From: Thelonectria olida
Lineage: Eukaryota; Ascomycota; Sordariomycetes; Hypocreales; Nectriaceae
Direction of reading: 5' to 3'
DNA length: 64,000 nt
NCBI GenBank assembly: GCA_020736575.1
Contig: JAGPYM010000030.1
Coordinates: 186,001 to 250,000, forward strand
Shown here: piece by piece, positions 46,665-57,491 of the stretch
How positions within the stretch are numbered: the stretch's first letter is position 1
Layout: every line of letters starts with the position of its first letter
Position numbers and translations under genes: made by a program
Notes under the pieces: model-generated
Told to the model about the DNA's origin: nothing
Database searches by the model: none
The model's input: the letters and a program-made list of their open reading frames with translations, nothing else

Positions 46665-47907
46665 TCAATCATGATGGTCGTCGTAATTATAGCTACTGCT
46701 CTTATTCGTGCTGCTCGTTCTACTCGACGGCCAGAACCCGGAGTCCTTGCGAAACATAGTCGGTCCAGCCCAGGACCGTGACCGCGTCCGCTCGTCGGGC
46801 CCTCCATCCATGGGTGAAATTTCCATCGGTGAAGGATGGCCCAGTGTCTCATTATCCTCCCGCTGATGTTCACTGAGGTTGAAGAGGTTCAGACGCCAAG
46901 AGGGCCGGCGGCTGTATCTTCGGGAGCCAGGAAAGGCGACATGATGAAGGACGGCGGGTGCGCTGAAGCGCGTTGTGATGTCATCGTTGAGATTTTGGCC
47001 CAGGGGGTACTCGTTCCGGGTGTGACAGCAGACGCAGTTGCACGGTCCTTGAGAACCGGCAGCCTTGACAATTCGAGCTATCAAGTCGGCCATGCAGAGT
47101 TCGATGTGAAGCTTGACGAGATATGCCAGGGGGTGGAAGATGGCGTAGATGAACGAGTTCTTAAGGGACATCATGCCAATGATGAGCACATCCATGGATA
47201 CGGACAATACAATCATGGCAATATTAAATCGGTACAGCAATTTATACTTAACCAGGCCGTATTCGATGAGTGACGAGCGAACCAGGTAGACAAAGTAGCA
47301 GTTGAGTGCAGCGTCAATGAGGAGGAAGATGACCTTTTCGACACGGTCAAAAATGTTGTTGATGTTGACCCATTTCGCACTAATTTGCAAGCGGCTCGGG
47401 ATCCATATAATGGCGACAGCAATGTTGATGAGGACGAGAATAATGAAGACTGACCATCGCAGACGACGGACAGTGGCGGGAGATGCGGCCAGGAGGGCGA
47501 TGCGGTTAATGATGATCTGCATGATGCAATGGACTTGGACTATCCAAAGAATGACTACTCCAAAGAAGAAGGCAAAACTGGGAGATGTCAGTCAGCGATA
47601 TGCGTCTATGCGCGGTCGTACTCGTAGTAGAGTGGTGATAGACTCACCTGGGCGGAATATGTCCACGAACAAAGCCCCATCCAACGCCACCAAAAACAGT
47701 GCTCGCAATCAACTCCAGCCATATGAGTACCATGTAGGACGTGACTTTCTGCTTGCGCCGGTACTGATGGTAGGACTGGTCGGCGATGCGGAAGCTGGCC
47801 AGGGCGCTGAGGCCGAGGGACATGCCCCAGATGGTGCTGACGATGATGAGATCATCGCATGACGGTGTGTCGGACTGATACCACGGCGGTATGAGAGTGC
47901 CTGTCAT
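46665..47907 (-). CDS. seven-transmembrane protein of unknown function, 390 aa
   Basis: Exons 47648-47907 and 46665-47577 with GTGAGT donor and CTCCCAG acceptor. Seven hydrophobic segments are visible, at about residues 20-42, 53-80, 87-115, 122-143, 163-188, 199-222 and 229-257. They are followed by a long hydrophilic tail with CNCVCCH (a Cys cluster right after TM7, a possible palmitoylation or metal site), many Arg/Ser and a Ser/Asn/Asp/His end (NYDDHHD). The topology is like a G-protein-coupled receptor or a Pth11/Rhodopsin-fold fungal membrane protein, but there is no N-terminal CFEM domain and I do not recognise the subfamily. The short N-terminus has two Cys-free turns and a WYQSDTPSC segment. 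Confidence 0.85.
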
Positions 47908-48938
47908 GATATCATGGCGAGGATATTGATGTTATTGTGTATTATGTATGTTGAGAGGAGAGAAGGAGGACAACATGGAGGAGGTAGGGGAAGGGAGAAG
48001 AGGGCAGGTTTTGGAGGTGAACAGAGAGATGATGAACAAGCAAATAAGTAAGTCAATAAAGAAGTGAGTTGGTTTTAACTCAACAGGGAAAGAGAAAAGA
48101 GGGAGTGGACTCGCACGAGGGAGGAAAGAGCGACTAATAAAGGGCAAGGGCAAGAGCGAAGGGCGAGAGGGAAGGAAAGTCGGTGTCTCTCTGTCCATCA
48201 ATGGGGAAGCCACGACCCAACCGAAGCCCCAAGACGTCGATTTTAATTACAGGCGCATACCGAATGAAGGGTGCATACGAATGCATTCGTACATACTACA
48301 GATTACTCGTAGGGAAGTTGATAAGCATGATTAAAATGTAAATATAGTTTCGGGGCATTTCCATCTTGGATGCAGATCGGGGCTTGGTGCCGTCGACACA
48401 ATTGCGCACGCATCTGATGAGATGATGGAGGAGAAACAAGCCATGCGCCTCCTCGGTTAAGACGCACCGATCGACGTGCTAGTGCGCTGTCAAGACTCAA
48501 TTGGCATGCAGCTCCTTGTTTAGACGCTGTGGCGCTCGACAAGACTGACTCACTTGTGGTCCCGTCTCTGGCGAATGCCGTGTCATTGACCGCATTAGTG
48601 AGAGAGGGCGAGAGAGGGCGGCACAGCGACGACTTGTCCAGGGAAGCGTGGATAGGCTATTGGCATTGACGAGGCCATTCCAGCTGGGGAATGCGTTTCA
48701 AAAGTAAATGAAAGCTGAAAGAGGAGTGAGTCGCTTTCAGTTGGTTGATGGGATGCACAGAAGAGTCATTGACTCCCTGCTTCATGCTGCATCCGCGCAC
48801 TCGTCCGTCCATCACGGCTACCCTAGACCTCTATATCTACCTTCCCGTCGGTCCATCCATTTTGTAGCAATAGCAACCACCTAGGTAGCTAGCTACAGAA
48901 GAACAGAAGAACGCATGCGATAGATACTGCCCTTGGAT
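47908..48938. other. divergent intergenic region, 1 kb
   Basis: It separates the minus-strand membrane protein and the plus-strand gene at 48939. The stretch 47930-48200 is purine-rich on plus, consistent with a leader for the minus gene. No gene is seen. Confidence 0.5.
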
Positions 48939-49604
48939 ATGCCATTTTACTTCGTAACCGTTCCTGCATTTATGCGGCCAATGCCGTTGATAGCCACCCC
49001 AGTGCTACTAACGCCTCCAATGCTTCGAGTCCATTATCACGTCCCTCCAACGCTACTTCTCCATCCACAGCTGTTGACAAGTCCATTGAAAATTCACATC
49101 ATCTTCCACGGTACCCGCCGTCCAAACCACGACGACGGCCCGTTCTGCACCTCGACTGACATAAGCTACCACGCCCTGCCCACTCGCGAGATGCTGCTTG
49201 CTAACCTATCCTACTTTTCAAGCCAACAAGGCATCGGGGATCGTGTTTACTCGGGACAGGCTACTTTGTGTCTTACTACGAATGAGTCCACCTGGCCCTT
49301 GGTCATGCCTGGAAGGGGAATCGAAACACCAGGCGAGGCACTGGTCCGGAGGATCGAGCTGCGAGAGAGAATGCTCCAGCCCGAGTTTGCAGCAATTGTA
49401 GAGGAGGCTAGAGCGAGGCAGTATCGAGTCTTTTTAGTCGTCGATGTTGATGCTCGAGAGGACTTCGAGAGACAGGAGACTGAACAAGATGACAACCAGC
49501 AACGGCAGAATGGAGGAAATGATTCACCAGAGCCAGAGCCAGAGCCAGAGCCAGAACAAGAACAAGAGCAAGAACAGGAACCAGAATCAGAACCCCAGGC
49601 ATGA
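48939..49604 (+). CDS. hypothetical protein with acidic EP/EQ-repeat tail, 221 aa
   Basis: A single-exon frame starts at MPFYFVTVPAFMRPMPL. The first 55 residues are hydrophobic/Pro-rich without a clean signal peptide. Residues about 55-180 look like a compact domain (KIHIIFHGTRRPNHDDG, LPTREMLLANLSYF, FLVVDVDARED). The end is Gln/Asn/Asp-rich and then an EPEPEP/EQEQEQ run encoded by a hexanucleotide repeat. I do not recognise the family. Coherent sequence in the middle supports a real gene, but the N-terminus may be mis-started because no leader-specific signal fixes the ATG. Confidence 0.6.
   Translation: MPFYFVTVPAFMRPMPLIATPVLLTPPMLRVHYHVPPTLLLHPQLLTSPLKIHIIFHGTRRPNHDDGPFCTSTDISYHALPTREMLLANLSYFSSQQGIGDRVYSGQATLCLTTNESTWPLVMPGRGIETPGEALVRRIELRERMLQPEFAAIVEEARARQYRVFLVVDVDAREDFERQETEQDDNQQRQNGGNDSPEPEPEPEPEQEQEQEQEPESEPQA
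49529..49596 (+). repeat. in-frame CCAGAG / CAAGAA hexanucleotide repeat
   Basis: Tandem six-base units code for Glu-Pro and then Glu-Gln dipeptides at the end of the gene at 48939. Length variation would stay in frame. Confidence 0.85.
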
Positions 49605-50157
49605 TAGAACAATGCAGAGACTCAATAGAACCCAGTCGAGTTAGTCTAGTCGGCTGTAAGCCAAAAAGCCATTCACAACCCTCATTCATCACTCACCTCA
49701 ACTCTGAATCAGCCCAACATGGCTCGAATATATATCCTCTTCATCCTCCGTGAGTCCTCGAGTAACTCATCCTTCTTCACCCGAAGCCTCTCGTTTTGTT
49801 CTTCTTCGCCGTTACCTGGACTTGTTAGGTTCAGTTCAGTTGGTCCAATCCCATAATTGGACGATAGCCAACTGCTCCCCAATCAGAGCCGCGATAATAA
49901 AGCGAGCAACCACTTTGAGAAGGAGGTTCAATCTCTTGCGCAAGCGAGGCCAACAAGAAAACGTCTCTCGTTCATCTTCCCTTTTCCCGATCCGAGCTCT
50001 CTCACTCTCTCATCTTCAACGAGGTTTCTTGTGTTGCGTGCTCCAAGGCATCATCATCATCACCATCACTTCCATCCTCGAGATATCGTCCCTCACTGCC
50101 ATCTCTGTCCTCGCAAGCCTGAAGCCTCAGGTTCACACTCACTCATCCTCAACCAAA
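49605..50157. other. intergenic/leader of the gene at 50158
   Basis: No gene is supported. The frame of the downstream gene is open back to 49750, but the sequence is leader-like with CTC and CATCAT words. A short ATG frame at 49720 ends at a GTGAGT donor-like site; I found no partner exon in frame. Confidence 0.45.
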
Positions 50158-50922
50158 ATGGAGCTCTGCATCACCGCCGAGATGCCCTTCGAGAAACCCA
50201 CCTCGCGCCCAAAGCCCTTCTCGCCCGTCCGCGAGGCCACTACTCCTTCGCCCGCCACGCCTCCTCCGCATCGTCTGCACCCTCTCGCGAGCTCGCCTTC
50301 TCCCGCCTCGTCGCCCACCTGCTCCCACCGCGAGCACAAACAGCCCCCTTCGTTCCTCGAGTTCGACCTCCTCATCTACGACCCCGCCGGCACAAGCGAC
50401 AGCATGCTCACCCACCCATGGGATCTCCCGCCCACACCCCTGCGGATCAGCCTCAACACCACCAAAGCCCAGCTCGCCAGCCTCCTGCGCGCTCATCTGC
50501 CCGTGGCCTCGCCCTACCCGCTCGGCCTCGCCACCTCGGGCTCCGACCTGCAGTCTCTCCGCAGTAGCGTGACCAACAGCCCCAGCAGCAGCAGCGGCGC
50601 GAACCGAGTCCCCAAGCTGGTCGCCATCACGCTGTACTGGACGTTCCGCGGCGACATCCTCCCGCTTGGCCCTGACGATCGCGACTGGCACTACCGCAAT
50701 CCTATCACCAAGACGGACCTGTTGTGCCGCTCCGAGGCCGAGTGGTTCCTGCTCCGCGAGATGATGACGGCCTCCTCGGGCGCGCTCAAGTGCTACCTCG
50801 CCATCCAAGGCGACATGGGCGCTGCCGCCCCGAGTACACCCACGCCCACCAGAAAGCACAACTACGGCCGCTGGTTCAGCTACGTTCGCAAGTCGCGAGG
50901 TGCTGCAGCCGACGGCGAATGA
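50158..50922 (+). CDS. hypothetical protein, 254 aa, Pro/Ser-rich N-terminus
   Basis: The ATG follows CAACCAAA, a good fungal start context, and opens MELCITAEMPFEKPTSRPKP. Residues about 15-75 are Pro/Ser/Thr-rich and probably disordered. Residues about 80-235 look folded, with FLEFDLLIYDPAG, a Leu-rich helix, KLVAITLYWTFRGDILPLGP, DRDWHYRNPITKTDLLC and WFLLREMMTASSGALKCYLA. The end is basic (WFSYVRKSRG). GC3 is very high, typical of a real gene here. No known domain is recognised and there is no signal peptide or membrane segment. The frame is open upstream of the ATG without conserved-looking sequence. Confidence 0.75.
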   Translation: MELCITAEMPFEKPTSRPKPFSPVREATTPSPATPPPHRLHPLASSPSPASSPTCSHREHKQPPSFLEFDLLIYDPAGTSDSMLTHPWDLPPTPLRISLNTTKAQLASLLRAHLPVASPYPLGLATSGSDLQSLRSSVTNSPSSSSGANRVPKLVAITLYWTFRGDILPLGPDDRDWHYRNPITKTDLLCRSEAEWFLLREMMTASSGALKCYLAIQGDMGAAAPSTPTPTRKHNYGRWFSYVRKSRGAAADGE

Positions 50923-52084
50923 AGAGTCGAGAGGCGTTTGCCTTGCCGAATCGCGCGCGGGTTGGTGCGGCTGGCGCAAAACGATCGACATACCTAGGAC
51001 AGGCACGGCGCGGAGAAGGGGTCCAAGGGGATCGGCACCGAGGGGACAGGGGTTTCTTATCAATCCTTCTGCACTTCAGGGCACATGCATCTATGTGCCA
51101 TCACTGACATGGCTTTGTAACATTGTTTGGCAAGCTCCTTCTCCATGGAAATGGGGCGGAAAGGAACACATGGAAAATAGTATACCCCTGGAATACTTGT
51201 TAAACAAAGAACTACCTGAATGCAAAGCCCCCTTCCGGTCCATTTGTCCCTTCTTCCCTCCCTTCCTCGTGCACCCCAACACAAAAAAGCATCTGAATGA
51301 ACCTAGGTATAATGTGAACTCAAAACAATCGACAATAACCATCATGTCCACGCGCCAAAACACTACTCGCAAATGCACCTCTTCCTCCTCTTCTTTCTTA
51401 CCTTCGTCTTCCGTCTTTTGATGGCCACTCACTAAATAAACATGACGAACATCCATATCCATCCACCCGTTGTTCACACGTCTTGCAAAACAGCCAGTAC
51501 AAATAGCACCAGAAAGACCAATAAAAAAACAAAACGCAAAGGAATAGAGTCCAAGGCTTCGACGCCAACCGTGAGCCATGGTAGTCATACACAAGTAACA
51601 GCCACTCCGTTACCCAATATTAAGTTGACACCCTGCACCCCCCCAACTCCCTCCCTCACATTGACGAGTCGACTTGCGGCTTGGCGGTTATTGTATGGCT
51701 TGGGATTTCGTATTTGTCCATCGAGTCGCAGTATCCAAAATGCATTCGACTCCCAGGCAACCGTGCTTGATGATGAAACCGAAAGCGAATCCCGAAACGC
51801 CTCGCAAGAGCTGCCCACCCATGTATCCCGTCAGTTGAGTCGTTGCTGGTCCTTCGCTCTGATCACACAGCCCGACTATTCTTCGCAAGGTATTGCTGGC
51901 CTTGACGGACGAGCCTGCAAGAAACCCCTTCAACATGCTCCTTTATTCTTCCCGCTCCAAGCCATTTTCCAAACCGAACCTCAAGAAAACCAAGCAGGAG
52001 ACGCCGCCATGCAACATGATGAATGACATTAAAAGGGGCATAAGGGGGGAGTAGTTTTGATAGAGGTATTGGTGACCTTCCATC
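50923..52084. other. convergent intergenic region, terminators
   Basis: It separates the 3' ends of the gene at 50158 and the PtaB-like gene. Long open frames on both strands (up to 194 codons at 51442-52026) lack coding character and probably cover 3' UTRs. Confidence 0.5.
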
Positions 52085-54723
52085 TTATTGGTTGGCCTTC
52101 ACTCTCTTCGTCATGCGAGGCGTCGGTGGCTTCGTCTGTCGGGGCATCCCGTTCATTTGAGGTCCGGTTCCCCCAGGTGTAGGCGCTCCAGATCCGTCAT
52201 CTTCCGTCTTGACTCCTGATGGCCGTCTTCGCTTGTTCGAGGCTGGTGACGTGTTGGCGCTGTGACCACTGGACCCAGTTCCCTGCTGGCTCTGCTGCAT
52301 CTGCATTGCTGGCGCCTGCATGTGACCTGGCGCCGGGCTGCCGATGTGAGGAGAGCCGGGGAGGTTCATATGAGCCGCTGCAGGGCTCGCTCCCATGGGA
52401 AACTGTCCAAAGCTCGGTGTTCGGGGGCCGCCCTGGGGCATCGGCTGTCCATTCACGGGCTGGGGTACACCGCCGATATTCGTCGAAACGTACTGCTCCA
52501 GTGCTGAGTAGGGGCCAAGGCCAGGGTTGGAATGGTAGAATCCGAACAAGGGGTGCATTTGTCCCATCACTTCAACGATCTGCATCTTACATGTTAGCCC
52601 GTTTTCTTTGCATTCGAACTATGTCTCGCATACCTCAAGAAACTGAAAGACACCCTCCGTCACACCCTTGCTGTTCACTGCGGAATCCGGGAGATCGACA
52701 AGCACCTCTGGCGGTGCAGTCTGCGGTGACTTAAGCTGTCGACCCTTGCCCTTCTTGGACATTTCGGGGGACCCCTTCCCATCCTGTGAGTTCACCTTGT
52801 GCCACTCTTTCATCCAGTTATGAGCAGGCTTCGCCGCATCAATGACTTGCTTTCGCGCAATGTACTCTTCGTGCCCTGTAGTGAGAAACTCGAAGAGCTC
52901 AATCTTCTGCTCTGGATCAAACTGGGCACGGAGGGTACCCGTCGCAACCAACTTGGATGATGTTAGTTTTTAGTCTTCTAAACGTCGGATACTCTGAAAC
53001 TCACATGCGATCCGGTCTCAAACCAGTACACCAGACTAGCCTTAGAGTTCTCGAGACAGTGACACTCCCCAGGCAAGGCACGATCCGTGGTTCCCTTATC
53101 CATAATCAATTGCATATTCTTCACACCACCACCAAAGTGGGTGTGGAAGTATCGGGCAATGGCGGGGTAAGGGATCTCGTATTGCTTGTCCGTTGTGTCC
53201 TCGGCATCGGCGATGTGTAACGAGTGCCGGAAGACGGCGTTCGATGAGAAAAATCGCTGGACAAAGGCGGTCCAGTATGAAAGATCGTCACGACCCTTTG
53301 GTCCCTATAATTCCGAGTCAGTACCGGTCAGTGGGTGATGTGTCAATTGAACATACCGGGAACCCGCTTAGATGTTCAGCAAACTGTATGAGCTTCAGCA
53401 GGCACTGTCCCTTTATCGCATCTCTCCGGCTCTGCGCCGCATGTGCTTGTGCATGTGCCTGCGCTTGAGCCTGGGCCTGGGCCTGAGCTTGCGCTTGCGC
53501 CTGCTGCTGCTGCTGCTGCATCAGTTCTCTTTGTTGGTAGAGCTGTGCATGCTGTGCGGCGGTCGTCATTTGAGGTTGGTTTTGAGGGGTTGGTTGAGCC
53601 TGAGGTTGCGGTTGAGGTTGTGGCTGAGGTTGAGCGGGAGTTTGGGCTCCCTGTGGTTGGTTTTGGCCGCCCGACATTTGATTCGTTTGAACAGGGGTTG
53701 AAGCCGGCGTTTGAGCTGGCGTTTGGGGACCGGTAGGAGCCGGAGTGCCGGCCTGGGACGGCTGAGGCGTGTGCTGGGGCTGTTGACCAGGCTGCTGTGG
53801 CTGAGCTTGTTGTTGCTGAGGTTGAGGCTGTCCCTGCGGTTGTTGGCCCTGCTGATTTGCCATTTGGTTTTGGAGTGTCGCCGCCATTTGGTTCTGCTGC
53901 ATACCGGCCATGCTTTGAGCATTCATTGGCATTGGCTGGCCGGGGTTGGGGCCGCCCTGCATCTGCTGAGCATGGGCTTGTTGCTGCTGAGCTTGCGCCT
54001 GTTGCTGAGCCTGCTGCTGTTGCGCCTGCTGTTGCTGTTGTTGCTGAAGAGCGAGCTGCTGGGCCATCATGGCCTGCGCCTGGGGATGTTGTGCCTTGAA
54101 CAAATAATTGTTAGTAACAGAAGCCATTGAGAAGTTGGGGCGATCCCAAGTCAAACTCACCGGTCCGAGTCTTCCACTCTGCCTAAGTTGAAGCTGGTGC
54201 AACTGTTGGGGACTGAGCTGCATGCCCATTGGCATGCCGTTGACGCCCGCCTGCATGTTAGCCTGAAAGGCTTGTTGGGCCATCAAGGCTTGTCTCGCAT
54301 GTTGGTGCTGGAGAAGTTGTTGCTGTTGCCGCATGGCGGCGATGGCGCCTGGATTATTGACTGGAGAAGAGACGCGATCAGTAAGGAGCCGCTAAAGAAC
54401 AAGAAGAAATTCGGGGGCATACATTGCTGCAGTTGCTGTTGCTGCTGAAACATCTGCTGCTGTGCAGGATTCAGATGCTGTAGAGCGTGAGCATTTGGGT
54501 TCGCACCCGGCGGCATACCGCCCATCAAGGCAGGGTTTACTTGTCCTCCAGGAGCAGACACAGCCATGGGACCACCAAACTGATGGGGCATTCCGCCTTG
54601 CTGAGCACCCTGCTGAGGGTTATGAGGCATGCCAGGAGCCATGCCCGGGTGCCCAGCGACTCCTGGATGTCCCATGCCGGCAGGATGCCCCGAGAAGTTA
54701 GGGCCCATGCTAGTTGCCATCAT
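52085..54723 (-). CDS. ptaB: LIM-domain-binding (LDB/SEUSS-type) transcriptional co-regulator, PtaB-like
   Basis: Six exons (54423-54723, 54161-54360, 53357-54094, 53005-53304, 52634-52951, 52085-52579) give 783 aa with exact phases. Residues 1-165 are Gly/Met/Pro/Gln-rich with SPQQLHQLQLRQSG. Residues about 175-385 are long Gln and Gln-Ala/Gln-Pro tracts. The LIM-binding domain starts with RRDAIKGQCLLKLIQFAEHL, then DDLSYWTAFVQRFFSSNAVF, FHTHFGGGVKNMQLIMDKG, ASLVYWFETGSH, LRAQFDPEQKIELFEFLTTG and a C-terminal EVMGQMHPLFGFY (about residues 385-655). The end is Ser/Pro-rich with an NKRRRPSG nuclear signal. The layout matches Aspergillus PtaB and S. pombe Adn1, partners of LUFS proteins (SomA/Flo8) that control adhesion, cell wall and development. 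Two adjacent ATGs start the frame; the first was used. Confidence 0.9.
53446..54060 (-). repeat. CAG/CAA-rich tract coding poly-Gln, Gln-Ala and Gln-Pro
   Basis: The third exon of the PtaB-like gene holds several interrupted CAG/CAA runs (about 53446-53520, 53580-53640, 53770-53850 and 53960-54060). On the plus strand the same DNA shows long Leu-rich open frames, which are mirror artefacts. Confidence 0.9.
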
Positions 54724-57166
54724 CGCTGGAAATGGTGGTCGACGATCCACGTCGGTGGATATCGACAATCGCGCTCAAATATGAACAAGTACGCATACGT
54801 CGGGAGATCGCGATAGGGCGAGGGAGAGGTCGACGCGGATGAGGATGCCGGTCGGTTGTGGTTGCGAGTGGTGGTGGTCTATCCTTTTTCGCGTGTCGCG
54901 ACGAGACGGACGGGGGCAGAGAGGTGCCCAATGCGATAACAGGCGAATTAGGTGTGGAGCAATCGCGGAGGATGTTGTAAAGAAAGGTAGAGAATGCAAG
55001 TACTTCTATGACAAAGACTGGCGGTTATGGGGAAAGTTGGCGACGAGGCATGGGCGATGAGTGTGTTGAGGAAGAGTGGGTGGTGTGGTTCGCGATGGGA
55101 ACAGTCGAGGCCGAAATGGGGGGCGAAGACGAGGTCTTCGACTTCGGAGACCAGGCGAATGATGTGACGATGGGGCCAGGCAGCACGTCACTTGGTCCAG
55201 GTCCGCCAGGAGTGAAGCCAGCCAGCACGACTGAGCGAGGGCGGCGGAGAGCGAGCGTAGACGACGGCCTCTCTTGTTGCAATGGGAGGTTTGCGGAAAT
55301 GGAGTTGGGGATGCGAAATGGGCAAGAAAGGCGGATTGTCGGAAAACCTCAGGACAGGACCAAGGAGATGGCGGAGGCGTGTGCCGTGTGTGTGGGAAAC
55401 ACTGGAGTGGGCGTAGGTACCGGAACTGCACTTCGCAGGCTTTGGCAACGTGGGCGGGCCTCCACTGCGCTGGGGGGACTTGAGCGTGGCCGTGTGTAGG
55501 CGGTGGTTTGCGTGGGTACGATGTCACTTGAAAGGATGATCCGCTCGCAGGCACAGGACAGGATAAGACTGGCTGGCTGGGGGGTCCGCGGTAGGCAAAT
55601 TTCCCGCGCGCTTGTCGGGTTTATCGACTTGGTCGTCGATGATTGATGCGACAGCGACAGCGACGTAACAAACGACGGATGCGTTTCGGTTCGCAAGGCG
55701 ATCGAAAAGGTCTGGAAAGGCGTCCGTCGGCGTCCGGGGGGGAAAGAGAAAATGGGGGCGGAGCCAGGTGATGAGTCGAGCGTGTAGTATTATGTAGAGG
55801 GAGGGTGGGAAAGGGTTTAAAGGGGAGAAGAGCAAGAGAAGGGCCAGGCCGATAGACGCAAGGCGGAAGGACTGGGCTGTTCTGGGGCGCCGATGGCCGC
55901 CGGGTGTGCTAAGTGACGGCTTGCCTGGCTGCGAATACAAATATCCGTACGAGGTTGTGAGAGGGGAAGAGGATGTTCGGCATCAACCAAGAGGTCGAGC
56001 ACGAACAAGGTTTTTTCGGAAATAGTTGACGAATGCGTGGCCGTCGCCTTGAGGGAGCCAAAAAGAAGCCTAAAAGAGTCGATCGACAAAGACCACGTCG
56101 AAGGACAACCTGAGCTTCTTTCTCTCTCTCCCTCTCACTCTCGCTCTTCGTCCGCTTTGCTTGCGTCCGGCGTCGTGGTCGAGGGGTCGTGGGTCATGCC
56201 TTGGGCCTTGCGGTGGAGTCCTGAGTGTCTAGCCAGCGAATGGAAGAGAGGACGAGGGCTGCCAGCAGAATCTCAAGCCATCAACTGGCTGTGGCTGCGA
56301 CTCTGATACAAGGGCGGGCCGCGGATCCGCCTAAAGTGGATTAATATGCGTTTATCCGCATTTAATATTACTTCTCGAAACGTCGGCATCGGAAATAGCG
56401 CACACAGCTCACCTGCAGTGTAACCACGGCTCTCTGTCCCTTTCATTTTGTCGCACGAAACTCGATGGCTGGGACCCTTCGAAATTCCCATTAAACCCTA
56501 TTACCCATATGTGCATACCGGGGCGAATCCATCCTTATCCAATCTCAATTCTGACCCAGCCCGTCCAGCCCGGCTGCCAGCGCGCGACGATTCCCAACCC
56601 GGCGCCACGGCTCAGGCGCGTTTTCTACGGCTTCTCCTCCGATGACAGACAGTGCTGACCTTATCCAGTTTCCCATAATACGTCCCCAAATGACCCAATG
56701 GGGTTCCTAAATCTAGTTCTCTGGCGCGGTTTGCGCGTGTCATTAACTCGCCTCATTCTCAAGTGCGACCTTCCCTAGCTGCCCAGAATGGCAGTTTCAA
56801 ACGCCAGAGACACACCACAACTCACACACAGACACACACGCACACACAAACATTTCGCCTCGAGAAGAAAATAGGAAAAAAAATTGAGAAGTCACTTTGC
56901 AAACGCGAACCAACGGCCGAGCCTATCTGCCCTATCAGTTCCGGGACCCTGACCCCCTGGAACTGCCCCTGCGCCACACACACCCTTTCCAAATGCCGTT
57001 TTCCCACAGGCGCGCAAACCCGCATCCAGCGACACGGCTCACTGGGTTCTGACTGGGGACGCATTGAACATCCTGGATTGATGAGTGAGACATTGCCATG
57101 CATCTATCGCGGCACATGGCACTAGGCCGGCTGTCGTCCGCCGCTAGTTCTGTGTCCGTGGGTCGA

Positions 57167-57180
57167 ATATCACGTGATAT
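57167..57180. promoter_or_regulatory. 14-base perfect palindrome with CACGTG core
   Basis: ATATCACGTGATAT is a perfect palindrome about 90 bases upstream of a coding-like exon on the plus strand. It extends the ATCACGTGAT palindrome found in the HAS1/KH promoter. Confidence 0.45.
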
Positions 57181-57270
57181 GTACACAGTGCATCGCGTTG
57201 CGGAAAATTTTTGCTGGCACTGTTATTGAATATCTTCAACTTTGAGCCGCAAATCTTTCTCTTTCTCCAG

Positions 57271-57491
57271 CATCCCTCTCAACATTCTTCAACCGCCTTC
57301 GCCCTCGTGCTCTGCTGGACGACTACGACGCTCGCGAGCGCACGCCTGACCTGTGCCATTTTTGCTTCACGATCTTGGAGCAGCTGGGGTGGCGGCTTCT
57401 TGCAGCGTTTGAGACGGCCAGCAAACGCGATGACCAGGCGCGTTTGCAATTTTTCACGGGCTTGCAATTCGACAATCACCCGCTATTAATG
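57271..57491 (+). other. coding-like orphan exon without start codon
   Basis: Frame 3 is open here with strongly C/G-biased third positions and a natural-looking composition, including ALLDDYDARERTPDLCHFCF and ILEQLGWRLLAAFETASK. It is preceded by a pyrimidine tract ending TTTCTCCAG and followed by a GTAAGA donor at 57492. The frame has a stop at 57243 and no ATG before 57489, so an upstream exon would have to supply the start, and I could not find one. Possible downstream acceptors (CCCGCAG near 57523, GCCTACAG near 57728) lead only to short tails. It may be a gene relic, a mis-assembled gene, or a spliced transcript. Confidence 0.35.

Noticed and set aside
49720..49756. ATG mini-exon (MARIYILFIL) ending at a GTGAGT donor
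   Set aside because: Looks like a signal-peptide start, but no in-frame partner exon with an acceptor was found before the gene at 50158.
51442..52026. 194-codon open frame between two convergent genes
   Set aside because: Basic, Ser/Thr/Pro-rich and lies where two 3' UTRs should be.
53711..54130. Leu-rich plus-strand frame
   Set aside because: Antisense of the CAG/CAA tract of the PtaB-like gene; poly-Leu arises from CTG on the other strand.
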